In this document: positions 1 to 8,670 of the stretch, in pieces
Layout: the number at the start of each line of letters is the position of its first letter
Position numbering within the stretch: position 1 is the first letter of the stretch
NCBI RefSeq assembly: GCF_000347775.1
Contig: NZ_APAT01000026.1
Span: 62,001 to 126,000 of the forward strand
From: Marinobacter santoriniensis NKSG1
Lineage (GTDB): Bacteria; Pseudomonadota; Gammaproteobacteria; Pseudomonadales; Oleiphilaceae
Reading direction: 5' to 3'
DNA length: 64,000 nucleotides
Translations under genes and position numbers: made by a program
The notes under the pieces: generated by a model
What the model saw: the letters and a program-made list of their open reading frames with translations, nothing else
Told to the model about the DNA's origin: nothing
Database searches by the model: none

Positions 1-1588
1 TGGCGGTGGTGCTGAGTTTCTGTCCCTGCCAGTCGAAGACAAAGTTCCGGATCAGTTCAAGGATGCTCTGGGCAATGTCCCGGGCTTTGGCCTCGGGGCA
101 GTTTTCGATCAGTAGTGCGAAAGTGTCCCCCGATAGCCGGGCCAGCGCGTCACGCTGGCGCACCCGGACGCCGAGGTTGCCTGCCAGCTCACGCAGATAG
201 CGGTCACAGGTACCGCTGCCGGCAATGTCGTTGAAGCGCTCGAAGTCGTCGAGGTCCAGATAGAGCAGGCTGTCACAGGATTCACGGTGAGTCTTCTGTT
301 CCAGGGTCCTCAGCAGCCGGGCGATAAATTCCCGGCGATTCATCAGGCCAGTAACCGGATCATGCCGGGTGTGGTACTCGCTGCTACCGGCGTGTTGAAT
401 CTGGTTGTCGATGTTCCGCCCGACCTGGACCGCCCCAAGCGTTTCCCCGTGGCTGTTGGTAATCCGCTGGTAGTGGAATTCATGGACAGGTAAATCCCGG
501 TTCTGCTGCGCAAGGGGCATTTCCACCACAAAACCGCCGCGTTCGAAAGCGCGCTGCCACAGACGCTCGATCAGCCGGCGTTCATTGGGGAAGTCCCCCA
601 GGAGCTCCAGGAGGTTGTCGCCGGGGGTCGGGGTCCGCCCGAACACGCTGGCAAATTGGCTGGCGTAGGGATAATTGCAATGCAGCAGGGTCAACCGTGT
701 GTCCACCGCAGCCACCAGATCGGGTGTGGCCTCGCCGGTAGCTGCCAGCACTTGCGTTGCACGTTCCAGCGCCTGCTCCTGCTCCATGGTGGCAGTCTGG
801 TTGATCAGTGTGCCCGCCAGCCGCTGGATACGGCCGCCCTGTTTGATCGGACGGCCAGTCAGCGTCATGCGTTTGAGGGTCTGGCGCGAGGTCAGGACGT
901 TCAGGTCAAGATGGAATGGGTGTCCGGTCCTTACGCATCGCCGGAACAGTGCCCGCACCCGGGCCTGCCCCGTCTGGCAGTAGAACAGAGCCTGCTCCGG
1001 GGTAATCCGCGTGCTGGTGCGCAGCGCCAGCTGCTGGTACATGCCGTCGGACCAGAACATCTCGTTGCTGGCGATGTCGAGTTCCCAGAGACCAAACTCG
1101 GCTAGGCCCTCGGCGGATTTGATCAGGCCCGGGTCCATGCCTGAAATGTCACGAGGCGTTATCGTGGCGGTGGCGGCCTGGTCAGAATCCCGGCTCGCCT
1201 GCCTGAGGCTGAGTTCGGCGGTGAAAAAGAATCCTTCCTTGTGCCGGAACGTCAGCAGCACGCGCTGACCGTCTTCGATCAGGTGTCGATTGGCCGTTGC
1301 GAAAGGATCATCCTGTCGCGAAGCCAGAATCCGCTGGACCGGCTGCCCTTCGAGTTCGCCGGACTCGTAGCCGAGCACCGCCTCGCAGCTCGCCGCGGCC
1401 TGCATGACGGTGCCTTCGTCGTCAATACGCAGCAGGACGCTCCGTTCATCCTGGTGCTGCTGGTCTGACCGGTAACGTCGAATCAGGAACTCTCTCACGT
1501 CGGGTATGCCTCGAATTGCCAGCGGTGCACGGTTTGGACCGATGCCGCTTTTATTTTTTTGTCGGTTTTGCCACGATTCAATCATCAT
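1..1588 (-). CDS. PAS-GGDEF signalling protein, 3' part outside window
   Basis: Partial gene: the reading frame stays open to the window edge, about 529 codons visible. The translation starts with PAS-like segments (VLLRIDDEGTVMQ near residue 50; GLWELDIASNEMFWSDG near 150; a third near 270-390), followed by a GGDEF domain opening with HDPVTGLMNRREF near residue 410. The active-site loop reads LSGDTF instead of GG(D/E)EF, so cyclase activity is probably lost. In this family an EAL phosphodiesterase domain often follows, but it would lie outside the window. Start uncertain: ATG at 1588 lacks a clear Shine-Dalgarno; GTG at 1498 has GAGG 11 nt upstream. Divergent from cyaA, so the two share a control region. 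Role in c-di-GMP sensing is inferred. Confidence 0.8.
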   Translation of the reverse strand, partial: MMIESWQNRQKNKSGIGPNRAPLAIRGIPDVREFLIRRYRSDQQHQDERSVLLRIDDEGTVMQAAASCEAVLGYESGELEGQPVQRILASRQDDPFATANRHLIEDGQRVLLTFRHKEGFFFTAELSLRQASRDSDQAATATITPRDISGMDPGLIKSAEGLAEFGLWELDIASNEMFWSDGMYQQLALRTSTRITPEQALFYCQTGQARVRALFRRCVRTGHPFHLDLNVLTSRQTLKRMTLTGRPIKQGGRIQRLAGTLINQTATMEQEQALERATQVLAATGEATPDLVAAVDTRLTLLHCNYPYASQFASVFGRTPTPGDNLLELLGDFPNERRLIERLWQRAFERGGFVVEMPLAQQNRDLPVHEFHYQRITNSHGETLGAVQVGRNIDNQIQHAGSSEYHTRHDPVTGLMNRREFIARLLRTLEQKTHRESCDSLLYLDLDDFERFNDIAGSGTCDRYLRELAGNLGVRVRQRDALARLSGDTFALLIENCPEAKARDIAQSILELIRNFVFDWQGQKLSTTA

Positions 1589-1630
1589 ACTGATACTGTC
1601 GCGGAAAAGAACCATTGTGCCGGAGTCGCC

Positions 1631-4483
1631 TTGAATCGCCTCACCCCCGCTATTGCCCTGGATTTCGAAGAGGGCATTGATCGCAAGACCCTGCGTCGAC
1701 TCCGCGACCGGTTTCTGCACGTAAACCAGCAGCGCTGGGAGCGCGCCCGTTCAGCATTGACCTATCGTCAGCAAAGTGTGCTCGAGATCCTGCCGCTGGC
1801 CTTCCATCTGAACCATCCGGCGCTGCCCGGCTACCAGGATGGCGATTGCCCCTTCGGTCTGAGCCACTACCAGCCGACCCCGGAAACCCTGAATGCTGCC
1901 CGGCGTCTGGCCCGAACATTTACCCTGCGGGACCAGGGCAAGCGACAGCCCGATCTGCAGGCCATGTTCCTGATGGGCAGTCCCGGTACGCTGGGCCATT
2001 CCGTGGCGAGCGATCTGGACGTCTGGCTCTGCCACCGGCCCGATCTCCCGGAGCGGGGCATTCGCTGCCTGGAGCGAAAGGCGGAGCGCCTGTCTTCCTG
2101 GGCTGGCGAGTTGGGTGTTGAGCTGCACGTGTTTGTCTTCAGCGCCGAAGACTGGCGCTCCGGGCGACAAAGGGTGGAAGTGACCGGAGAGAACTGTGGC
2201 AGTGCCCAGCACTATCTGCTGCTCGACGAGTTCTATCGCACCAGTATCCATCTTGGCGGTTGTTACCCGATGTGGTGGCTGGTTCCGGCGAAAGAGGAAG
2301 CACGTTACGACGAGTGCATGCGCTACCTGGTGGACTGTCGCTTCGTCAAAGGGAGTGAGTACATTGATTTCGGACCGGTACCCTCGATTCCCGAGGAAGA
2401 GTTCCTCGGGGCCGGTGTCTGGCAGCTGTACAAAGGTATCGATGCGCCCTGGAAGGCAATACTGAAGCTACTCCTGATTGAGTGTTATGCCCAGACCCCC
2501 CAGTGGCCTCTGCTGTCGCTGGAGCTGAAGCAGGCGATTTTCGACGGCCGGGTGGATGCCGACGAACTGGATCCCTATGTCATGCTATACCGTCGGTTAT
2601 CGAGTTGGCTGAATGAGGTCGGGGCAGACAGCCGTCTGGACCTGGTTCGCCGCAGTCTTTATCTCAAGGCGGGCCTGCCACTGAGTCGCGCCGCCCAGGA
2701 CGGAGATCGCTGGCGAGTCCGTTTGCTGTCGGGACTGGTGGAACAGTGGGGGTGGACCGAGTCCGAGTTGAAGCAGCTGGATGACCGTCAGCGCTGGCAT
2801 GCTGAAGAGGTTGCCATCCTGCGCCGTACGGTGGTCTCCGAGCTGACGCACAGTTACCGCCTGTTGTCCCGGATGGCCCGGGAGCATGGATCCAGTGCGG
2901 CCATCAGTGAAAGTGATCTGAATCTTCTGGGACGCAAGCTTTACGCGGCCTTCCAGCGAAAAGCCGGCAAGGTCGAACTGATCAACCCGGGGCTGGCGCC
3001 ATCGCTGGCGGAAGAAAATCTGTCGTTTCACCATCAGTCCGAGCAAGGTTCTGCAGGTAACGGCTGGCTCCTTTTCCGCGATCTGGAAGACCCGGCGGAT
3101 GCCTTCTGGAAGCCGGTTATTCGCCGTTCGGGCAACCTCAGCGAACTGATGGTGTGGTGTTATTGCAACGGTCTCCTGACCCGATCGACCCGGCTCAACG
3201 TGAGGGCGGGCCCGGGCATAGCATCGGTTCATGAGTTGCGGGAGATACTGGACGCGCTGACGGCCTTTTTGCCACTTCCGATTGAACCGGCTGATCGTTC
3301 CGCGCTGTCCCGGGGCGTCTGTCCCCTGCGCCACCTGTTGGTTGTTAATGTGGGCGTGGATCCCCAGGCTCACCTGACCGAAAAGGGACTTCACAAACTC
3401 AGCGCCCGGCATGATTCGCTGGGGTTCAGTGGCGGACGGGAGAATCTGGTCATTACCATCGATCAGGTGTCGTTCAACAGCTGGCACGAGGTCAGTCTCC
3501 AGCATTACGCCGCCGGTGATACCCTGATCCAGTGCCTCAAGAATGTGCTTGCGGCAAGTGCCCTGAACCCTGCGGCCCTCCCCGAGATACAGGTGCACAG
3601 CCACAGCCGGGGCCACGGTACCGCCATCGCCCGTCGGGTGCGAGAGCTCTTTGACGATGTGCTGGGGCGTTTCTTTGCCGGCGGTGCCGGGCCGCATCCC
3701 CTGCGATACGTCATCGAAATGGATCGCCGTTATTTTCTGCTTCAGTTCAGCGGCAAGGAACCGGGATTCCAGGCTTTCGACAACAAGTCGGACCTTTTGG
3801 ATGCCCTGGCGGCGCCGCAGGACAGCTATCTGCCGATTGTGTTCGACAGACACGCCCTGGTCGAGGAACCGCTGCTGCGCGCGGCCTGTGAGGCCAGCGA
3901 GCCGGACACCATTCAGGTTTTCTACCGGTTGTCGGGTACCCGGGCTGATTTGTGGGTCGTGGATGAGCGGGGGTCACTGACCCTGACGGCACAGCCGGTC
4001 CAGAGTCGGCGCTATCTTTTGCTGCCGATGATGCGCTTTCTCGATAACCTGGTGGAGCGGCGCATGTTGCGCCATCCTGACGCGCCCGTGGCGATGGCCT
4101 CGGTTCGGGCCTACGAGCTGGTCAACCGCGACAGTCGTTGGCTTGCCGAGCCCCGGCCCCATCGGGACGCGGGGCTGCCCCTGCCGGGGTTCGAAGTGCA
4201 GGCCGTTGGCGTGCTTGAAGGTGACGAGCGCCTGAACTTCGACATTTTCTGTGGCGATCAGGAATTCACCGTTGAGGAATACGGCGATCGGCTGGTTCCG
4301 GCGGTGGCGCACTACATCCGGTCCCAGCGGAAAAGCGACGAGCCTTATCCGATCTACCTCACCGACCTCCATCTGCCCCATGACCTGGATCCCCAGATTT
4401 ACCAGCAGGATATCCAGACCAGTCAGTACCTTGCCTATCGAAGAAGCCTCGAAGAGGCACTGAATCGCCATCTGTCGACCTGA
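1631..4483 (+). CDS. cyaA: Class I adenylate cyclase
   Basis: Makes cAMP from ATP, the signal for CRP/Vfr-type regulators; cytoplasmic. About 950 residues, full length for class I enzymes. The N-terminal catalytic region carries the family signature GSPGTLGHSVASDLDVW, preceded by the usual opening around LPLAFHLNHPALPGY. The large C-terminal region is regulatory in enterobacterial homologues. Start choice: TTG at 1631 has GGAG with a 6-nt spacer; an in-frame TTG at 1559 is an alternative that would add 24 residues without family similarity. The stop is followed by a short GC hairpin (ACGGGC/GCCCGT) and then lptM. The cyaA-lptM-lysA order is the one I know from pseudomonads. Confidence 0.95.
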   Translation: MNRLTPAIALDFEEGIDRKTLRRLRDRFLHVNQQRWERARSALTYRQQSVLEILPLAFHLNHPALPGYQDGDCPFGLSHYQPTPETLNAARRLARTFTLRDQGKRQPDLQAMFLMGSPGTLGHSVASDLDVWLCHRPDLPERGIRCLERKAERLSSWAGELGVELHVFVFSAEDWRSGRQRVEVTGENCGSAQHYLLLDEFYRTSIHLGGCYPMWWLVPAKEEARYDECMRYLVDCRFVKGSEYIDFGPVPSIPEEEFLGAGVWQLYKGIDAPWKAILKLLLIECYAQTPQWPLLSLELKQAIFDGRVDADELDPYVMLYRRLSSWLNEVGADSRLDLVRRSLYLKAGLPLSRAAQDGDRWRVRLLSGLVEQWGWTESELKQLDDRQRWHAEEVAILRRTVVSELTHSYRLLSRMAREHGSSAAISESDLNLLGRKLYAAFQRKAGKVELINPGLAPSLAEENLSFHHQSEQGSAGNGWLLFRDLEDPADAFWKPVIRRSGNLSELMVWCYCNGLLTRSTRLNVRAGPGIASVHELREILDALTAFLPLPIEPADRSALSRGVCPLRHLLVVNVGVDPQAHLTEKGLHKLSARHDSLGFSGGRENLVITIDQVSFNSWHEVSLQHYAAGDTLIQCLKNVLAASALNPAALPEIQVHSHSRGHGTAIARRVRELFDDVLGRFFAGGAGPHPLRYVIEMDRRYFLLQFSGKEPGFQAFDNKSDLLDALAAPQDSYLPIVFDRHALVEEPLLRAACEASEPDTIQVFYRLSGTRADLWVVDERGSLTLTAQPVQSRRYLLLPMMRFLDNLVERRMLRHPDAPVAMASVRAYELVNRDSRWLAEPRPHRDAGLPLPGFEVQAVGVLEGDERLNFDIFCGDQEFTVEEYGDRLVPAVAHYIRSQRKSDEPYPIYLTDLHLPHDLDPQIYQQDIQTSQYLAYRRSLEEALNRHLST

Positions 4484-4552
4484 CGGGCTCATCTCGCCCG
4501 TGAGCACCGGTCTCAGGTATACTGCCGCCAAAGACACTTGCGAGGGGCACTC

Positions 4553-4717
4553 ATGCGTGTTCGGGGAATTGCGATCTTTGCTCTGCTGTTGCCGTTGCTG
4601 ATCTCAGGTTGTGGCCAGAAAGGTCCGCTCTACCGGGAGCAGGGCCTGTCGAAAGACGCCCTGCAGGCGGTCGGCGCCGACCAGTCGAAGGCCGATCAGA
4701 AGCAGGACACGGAATAG
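4553..4717 (+). CDS. lptM: LptM (YifL) small lipoprotein
   Basis: Small outer-membrane lipoprotein of 54 residues. The signal peptide ends in a lipobox, LLISGC, followed directly by GQKGPLY, the signature of the LptM/YifL family. In E. coli LptM binds LptD/LptE and helps complete the LPS translocon. The rest is a short polar tail (KADQKQDTE). It starts 69 nt after cyaA and ends 31 nt before lysA, its conserved position in many gammaproteobacteria. A TATACT hexamer at 4518-4523 could be a -10 box, but no good -35 was seen. A longer frame through this region is only lysA read upstream of its own start. Confidence 0.92.
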   Translation: MRVRGIAIFALLLPLLISGCGQKGPLYREQGLSKDALQAVGADQSKADQKQDTE

Positions 4718-4748
4718 CCCGCACCTTCGCCAACGAATCAGGAAATCC

Positions 4749-5999
4749 ATGGATCATTTCAATTACCGAAACGGTGAGCTCTACGCCGAAGAGGTCCCGG
4801 TCAGTCGCATTGCCGAGCAGTTTGGTACGCCGGCGTACGTCTATTCCCGCGCCACGCTTGAGCGCCATTACCGTGCGTATGATGAGGCGCTCAGCGGGCG
4901 CCCCCATCTGGTCTGTTATGCGGTCAAGGCCAACAGTAATCTGGCGGTCCTGAACGTGCTGGCCCGTTTGGGTGCGGGGTTCGACATCGTATCCGCTGGT
5001 GAACTGGAGCGGGTTCTCCGGGCCGGCGGCGATCCCGGCAAGGTGGTGTTTTCCGGCGTTGGTAAACAGGAATGGGAGATGCGGCGCGCCCTCGAAGTCG
5101 GCGTGCGATGTTTTAACGTGGAGTCCGACACCGAGCTGGACCGCCTGAACCGGGTGGCCGGCGACCTGAGGGTCAAGGCGCCGATTTCCCTGAGGGTCAA
5201 TCCGGATGTGGACGCCGGCACGCACCCCTACATATCCACCGGCCTGAAAGAAAACAAATTCGGGATCGACATTGCTGAGGCGCCTGCGGTTTACGCCCGG
5301 GCCGCAGGCATGGCCAACCTGGAAATCCATGGTGTCGATTGCCACATCGGTTCGCAACTGACCTCGGTATCGCCCTTCCTGGATGCCCTGGATCGGGTCC
5401 TGGTCCTGATTGACAGCCTGGCTGAACAGGGCATCAAGATCCGGCATCTGGATATGGGCGGCGGACTGGGCGTCACCTATGACCAGGAACAGCCGCCCCA
5501 GCCTGCAGAGTATGTGAAAGCCCTGGCCGAGAGGTTGGGCGATCGGTCGCTCGAGCTGGTTCTCGAGCCGGGGCGGTCTATTGCCGCCAATGCCGGTATC
5601 CTGGTGACCCGGGTGGAGTTCCTGAAATGCACGGAACATCACAATTTCGCCATCATTGATGCCGCCATGAATGATCTGATCCGGCCGGCGTTATACAGTG
5701 CCTGGCAGTCGATCATCCCGGTGCAGCCGAGGCAGGATGTCGAAGAAAAGCGCTGGGATCTGGTAGGGCCGGTCTGCGAGACCGGTGATTTTCTGGGCAA
5801 GAACCGCGAGCTCCGGCTTCAGGCGGGCGACCTGCTGGCAGTGAGGTCCGCCGGCGCCTATGGTTTTGTCATGAGTTCCAATTACAACACCCGGAACCGC
5901 CCGCCCGAACTGATGGTGGACGGCGATCAGGTGCACGTGGTCCGGCGCCGCGAGACGCTGGAGGACCAGTTGGCACCCGAATGTTCGCTGCCGGAATGA
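4749..5999 (+). CDS. lysA: Diaminopimelate decarboxylase
   Basis: Catalyses the last step of lysine synthesis, meso-diaminopimelate to L-lysine plus CO2; PLP-dependent, cytoplasmic. 416 residues, normal length. The PLP lysine lies in CYAVKANSN near residue 60. HIGSQ and the glycine-rich GGGLGV bind the cofactor phosphate, and GPVCETGDF near the C-terminus contributes active-site residues across the dimer. ATG at 4749 is preceded by GGAAA; the frame is open further upstream but lacks family similarity there. It runs into dapF: the stop overlaps a possible dapF ATG, so the two are probably co-transcribed and supply both lysine and the peptidoglycan precursor. Confidence 0.97.
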   Translation: MDHFNYRNGELYAEEVPVSRIAEQFGTPAYVYSRATLERHYRAYDEALSGRPHLVCYAVKANSNLAVLNVLARLGAGFDIVSAGELERVLRAGGDPGKVVFSGVGKQEWEMRRALEVGVRCFNVESDTELDRLNRVAGDLRVKAPISLRVNPDVDAGTHPYISTGLKENKFGIDIAEAPAVYARAAGMANLEIHGVDCHIGSQLTSVSPFLDALDRVLVLIDSLAEQGIKIRHLDMGGGLGVTYDQEQPPQPAEYVKALAERLGDRSLELVLEPGRSIAANAGILVTRVEFLKCTEHHNFAIIDAAMNDLIRPALYSAWQSIIPVQPRQDVEEKRWDLVGPVCETGDFLGKNRELRLQAGDLLAVRSAGAYGFVMSSNYNTRNRPPELMVDGDQVHVVRRRETLEDQLAPECSLPE

Positions 6000-6013
6000 C
6001 GGAGGATCGGGAG

Positions 6014-6928
6014 ATGAGCCAGCAGCGACGGGGACAGGGGCCTACCTTGCGATTTACCAAGATGCACGGTCTGGGTAACGACTTCGTGGTGGTTGATGCC
6101 ATCAGTCAGCCGTTCCGGTTGCGTCCGGAGATGATCCGGGACCTGGCGGATCGTAATTTTGGCATTGGATTCGACCAGTTGCTGGTGGTGGAGCCTCCCG
6201 GATTGCCGGACGTTGATTTCCGCTACCGGATATTCAATGCCGATGGTTCCGAGGTCGAGCAGTGTGGCAATGGCGCCCGCTGTTTCGCCCGTTTCGTGCG
6301 GGATCAGCGGCTGACCAACAAGAAGATCCTCCGGGTACAGACCGCCAAGGGGGTGATTGAGCTACGGGTGGGCAAGGATGGCTCTGTCCGGGTGAATATG
6401 GGGGTGCCGGAACTCAATCCTCCGGCCATCCCATTTGCAGCAGATCGCCGCAAAGACGTGTACACGGTGGATGTGGCCGGTGAAACGGTCGAGATGAGTG
6501 CCGTCTCCATGGGCAATCCCCACGGCGTTCTCGTTGTCGACGACGTAGACCAGGCGCCGGTGGAATCCCTGGGGCCGCAGCTGGAGCGTCATCCCAGGTT
6601 CCCGGCCCGCGCCAACATCGGATTCCTCCAGATCATCGATCCGACCCACGCCCGTCTGCGCGTATTTGAAAGAGGCTCCGGAGAAACCCTCGCCTGTGGC
6701 AGTGGCGCCTGCGCCGCCGTGGTGGCGGGGAGGCTGAGGGGGTTACTGGACAGTCGCGTGGAAGTGGAATTGCGTGGCGGGAAACTGGTGATCGAATGGC
6801 AGGGCGAAGGGACCCCTGTTATGATGGAAGGCCCTGCCACGACGGTATTTGAAGGGCAGTTGCGACTTCCCGGTGATCATAATGTCCGGCGCCGTAAAGG
6901 TGGACGGGCCCATAAGCAACGGTCCTGA
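6014..6928 (+). CDS. dapF: Diaminopimelate epimerase
   Basis: Interconverts LL- and meso-diaminopimelate; cofactor-free, with two cysteines as acid and base. Both are visible: NGARCFARF and [10 protein letters not shown]. The N-terminus [15 protein letters not shown] is diagnostic. Start choice: ATG 6014 has GGAGG at 6001-6005 with an 8-nt spacer; in-frame ATGs at 5996 (overlapping the lysA stop) and 5981 are alternatives. The protein is 304 residues, longer than the usual 270-280, because of a basic tail ([13 protein letters not shown]) after the last conserved strand. DUF484 follows after 17 nt. Confidence 0.97.
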   Translation: MSQQRRGQGPTLRFTKMHGLGNDFVVVDAISQPFRLRPEMIRDLADRNFGIGFDQLLVVEPPGLPDVDFRYRIFNADGSEVEQCGNGARCFARFVRDQRLTNKKILRVQTAKGVIELRVGKDGSVRVNMGVPELNPPAIPFAADRRKDVYTVDVAGETVEMSAVSMGNPHGVLVVDDVDQAPVESLGPQLERHPRFPARANIGFLQIIDPTHARLRVFERGSGETLACGSGACAAVVAGRLRGLLDSRVEVELRGGKLVIEWQGEGTPVMMEGPATTVFEGQLRLPGDHNVRRRKGGRAHKQRS

Positions 6929-6945
6929 CAGTTCGGGAGAACACG

Positions 6946-7692
6946 ATGACAGACCAGACGGTCCGCAAGAAGGCCGAGGAACTCACGCCGGAACAGGTTG
7001 CCGATTATCTCCGGGCCAACCCCGATTTTTTCGTTGGTCAGGATGAACTGCTCCGCAGTCTCACCCTGCCTCATGACAGTGGCCGCGCCATTTCGCTGGT
7101 CGAACGCCAGGTCCACCTCTTCCGGGAACAGCGCGACACGCTGCGCCGGGAGCTGGTAGAGCTGGTATCCATCGCCCGCCACAACGATCGTCTGTTCGAG
7201 AAGAGCAAGCGGTTGCTGATGCAGGTGATTGAAGCGCGCACCCTCAATGATATGGCTTCAGCGATCGACGACAGTATCCGTGGCGATTTTGGCCTGGATG
7301 CGGCCTCGGTCCTGTTGTTCACGGATCAGGCATTGCCCGAAGCCTCGCAGGGGGCGTTGCATGTGGTTGCGCCCGACCTTGCCCGGGAGCGGCTGGGGGC
7401 GTTGCTGGACGGCGAACGCGCCGTCTGCGGCCAGTTCCGCGAGAGTGAACGCGCATTTCTGTTCCCGGACCGGGAGGAGCCGATCGCCTCCGTTGCCCTG
7501 GTGCCCCTGCGGAACGAACACCTCGTTGGTGTGTTCGCGGTCGGTAGCTGTGAGCCGGGTTACTTTGATCAAAGCATGGGATCGCTGTTCCTGAGTTACA
7601 TCAGCGATACCCTGAGCCGCCTGCTGCCTCCGATGGTTCAGCGCCATGTTTCCGCGGCACCCGTGACCGATATGTCCCTGGAGTCCCGATAG
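6946..7692 (+). CDS. DUF484 (GAF-like) protein
   Basis: A 248-residue cytoplasmic protein of the DUF484 family, normally found between dapF and xerC in gammaproteobacteria, as here. Visible parts are an N-terminal helical region with VADYLRANPDFFVGQDELL and LPHDSGRAISLVERQ, a coiled-coil-like segment around residues 45-90, and a GAF-like C-terminal domain ending in GVFAVGS and the SMGSLFLSYISDTLSRLL helix. The function is not established; the GAF-like fold suggests ligand binding or a scaffold role. xerC begins one nucleotide after the stop, so the two are probably translated from one message. Confidence 0.9.
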   Translation: MTDQTVRKKAEELTPEQVADYLRANPDFFVGQDELLRSLTLPHDSGRAISLVERQVHLFREQRDTLRRELVELVSIARHNDRLFEKSKRLLMQVIEARTLNDMASAIDDSIRGDFGLDAASVLLFTDQALPEASQGALHVVAPDLARERLGALLDGERAVCGQFRESERAFLFPDREEPIASVALVPLRNEHLVGVFAVGSCEPGYFDQSMGSLFLSYISDTLSRLLPPMVQRHVSAAPVTDMSLESR

Positions 7693-7693
7693 C

Positions 7694-8644
7694 GTGTCCG
7701 CCCAGCGGGACCCTTCTGCGCGACCGGACACGCTGGTGCGGCCGGTGGAGGCGTTTGTTGAACACCTGTCTTCAGAGACCCGCCATTCACCCCGCACCTG
7801 TGACAATTATCGCCGCGACCTGATCCGCCTGACCGACTGGTTGTCGGCATCGGGCGTGCAGGAATGGCAGCAACTGCTGAGCCATGACGTCAGGCGTTAC
7901 GTGGCTGAGCTGAGCCGGCAAGGCCTGAACGGTCGCAGTATTGCCCGCCATCTTTCCGCCACGCGCCGGTTTTTTGATTTTCTCCTTCGGGAGCGGTTGG
8001 TGACCGACAATCCCGCACTCGATATCCGGGCGCCCAAAAGTGGGCGGCGCTTACCCCGGGTCGCGGACGTCGACCAGTTGAGTCAGTTGCTGGACGCCTC
8101 GCCGGAGGATCCGCTGGAAGTCCGGGACGTCTGTATGTTCGAGCTGATGTATTCTTCCGGACTGCGGCTGGCCGAGCTGGCGGGTCTGGATCTGGCCGCC
8201 GTGGACATGCGTGGCGCGGAGGTCCGGGTTCTGGGTAAAGGCAACAAGGAACGAATTCTGCCGATCGGCACCAAAGCGCTGGAAGCTCTGGAACGTTGGC
8301 TGGGCGTGCGTTCGTCGCTGGCCGGAGAGGGGCAGCCGGCGATGTTCGTCAGTCGCCGGGGCGACCGTCTCAGTCGCCGGAGTATCCAGGCCCGGTTGGC
8401 CCGCTGGGGTCTGGTGAAGGGCGCCGACCAGAAACTGCATCCACACCTGCTTCGTCATTCGTTCGCCAGCCATGTACTCGAGTCCAGCGGCGATCTCCGG
8501 GCGGTTCAGGAGTTGCTGGGCCATGCGGACATCGCCACAACCCAGGTTTACACGCACCTCGATTTCCAGCATCTGGCGCGTGTGTATGACCAGAGTCATC
8601 CCCGGGCCCGGCGGAATCGGTATGATGAGCCTGACCAATCCTGA
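7694..8644 (+). CDS. xerC: Tyrosine recombinase XerC
   Basis: Site-specific recombinase that, with XerD, resolves chromosome dimers at dif during division. 316 residues with an N-terminal SAM-like DNA-binding domain (LSSETRHSPRTCDNYRRDL) and a C-terminal catalytic domain. Catalytic residues in order: Arg in SSGLRLAEL, Lys in KGNKER, HLLRHS (His-x-x-Arg), the His of LLGHADI, and the nucleophile Tyr in TTQVYTHLDF. The GTG start at 7694 is one nucleotide after the DUF484 stop, which suggests translational coupling. Its place in the lysA-dapF-DUF484 cluster marks it as the housekeeping XerC and not a phage or integron integrase. Confidence 0.96.
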   Translation: MSAQRDPSARPDTLVRPVEAFVEHLSSETRHSPRTCDNYRRDLIRLTDWLSASGVQEWQQLLSHDVRRYVAELSRQGLNGRSIARHLSATRRFFDFLLRERLVTDNPALDIRAPKSGRRLPRVADVDQLSQLLDASPEDPLEVRDVCMFELMYSSGLRLAELAGLDLAAVDMRGAEVRVLGKGNKERILPIGTKALEALERWLGVRSSLAGEGQPAMFVSRRGDRLSRRSIQARLARWGLVKGADQKLHPHLLRHSFASHVLESSGDLRAVQELLGHADIATTQVYTHLDFQHLARVYDQSHPRARRNRYDEPDQS

Positions 8645-8670
8645 CTGAATGGACACAAAGGGAGCATTCA

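Noticed and set aside
656..1105. Plus-strand frames in the first 1.5 kb
   Set aside because: The minus strand encodes a continuous PAS-GGDEF protein across the whole stretch, with good motifs, up to the window edge.
2597..3853. 418-codon minus-strand frame
   Set aside because: Antisense to cyaA, no similarity recognised.
7694..8644. Tyrosine recombinase as a sign of a mobile element
   Set aside because: It is the housekeeping XerC in its conserved cluster; no att-like repeats, cargo or phage genes surround it.
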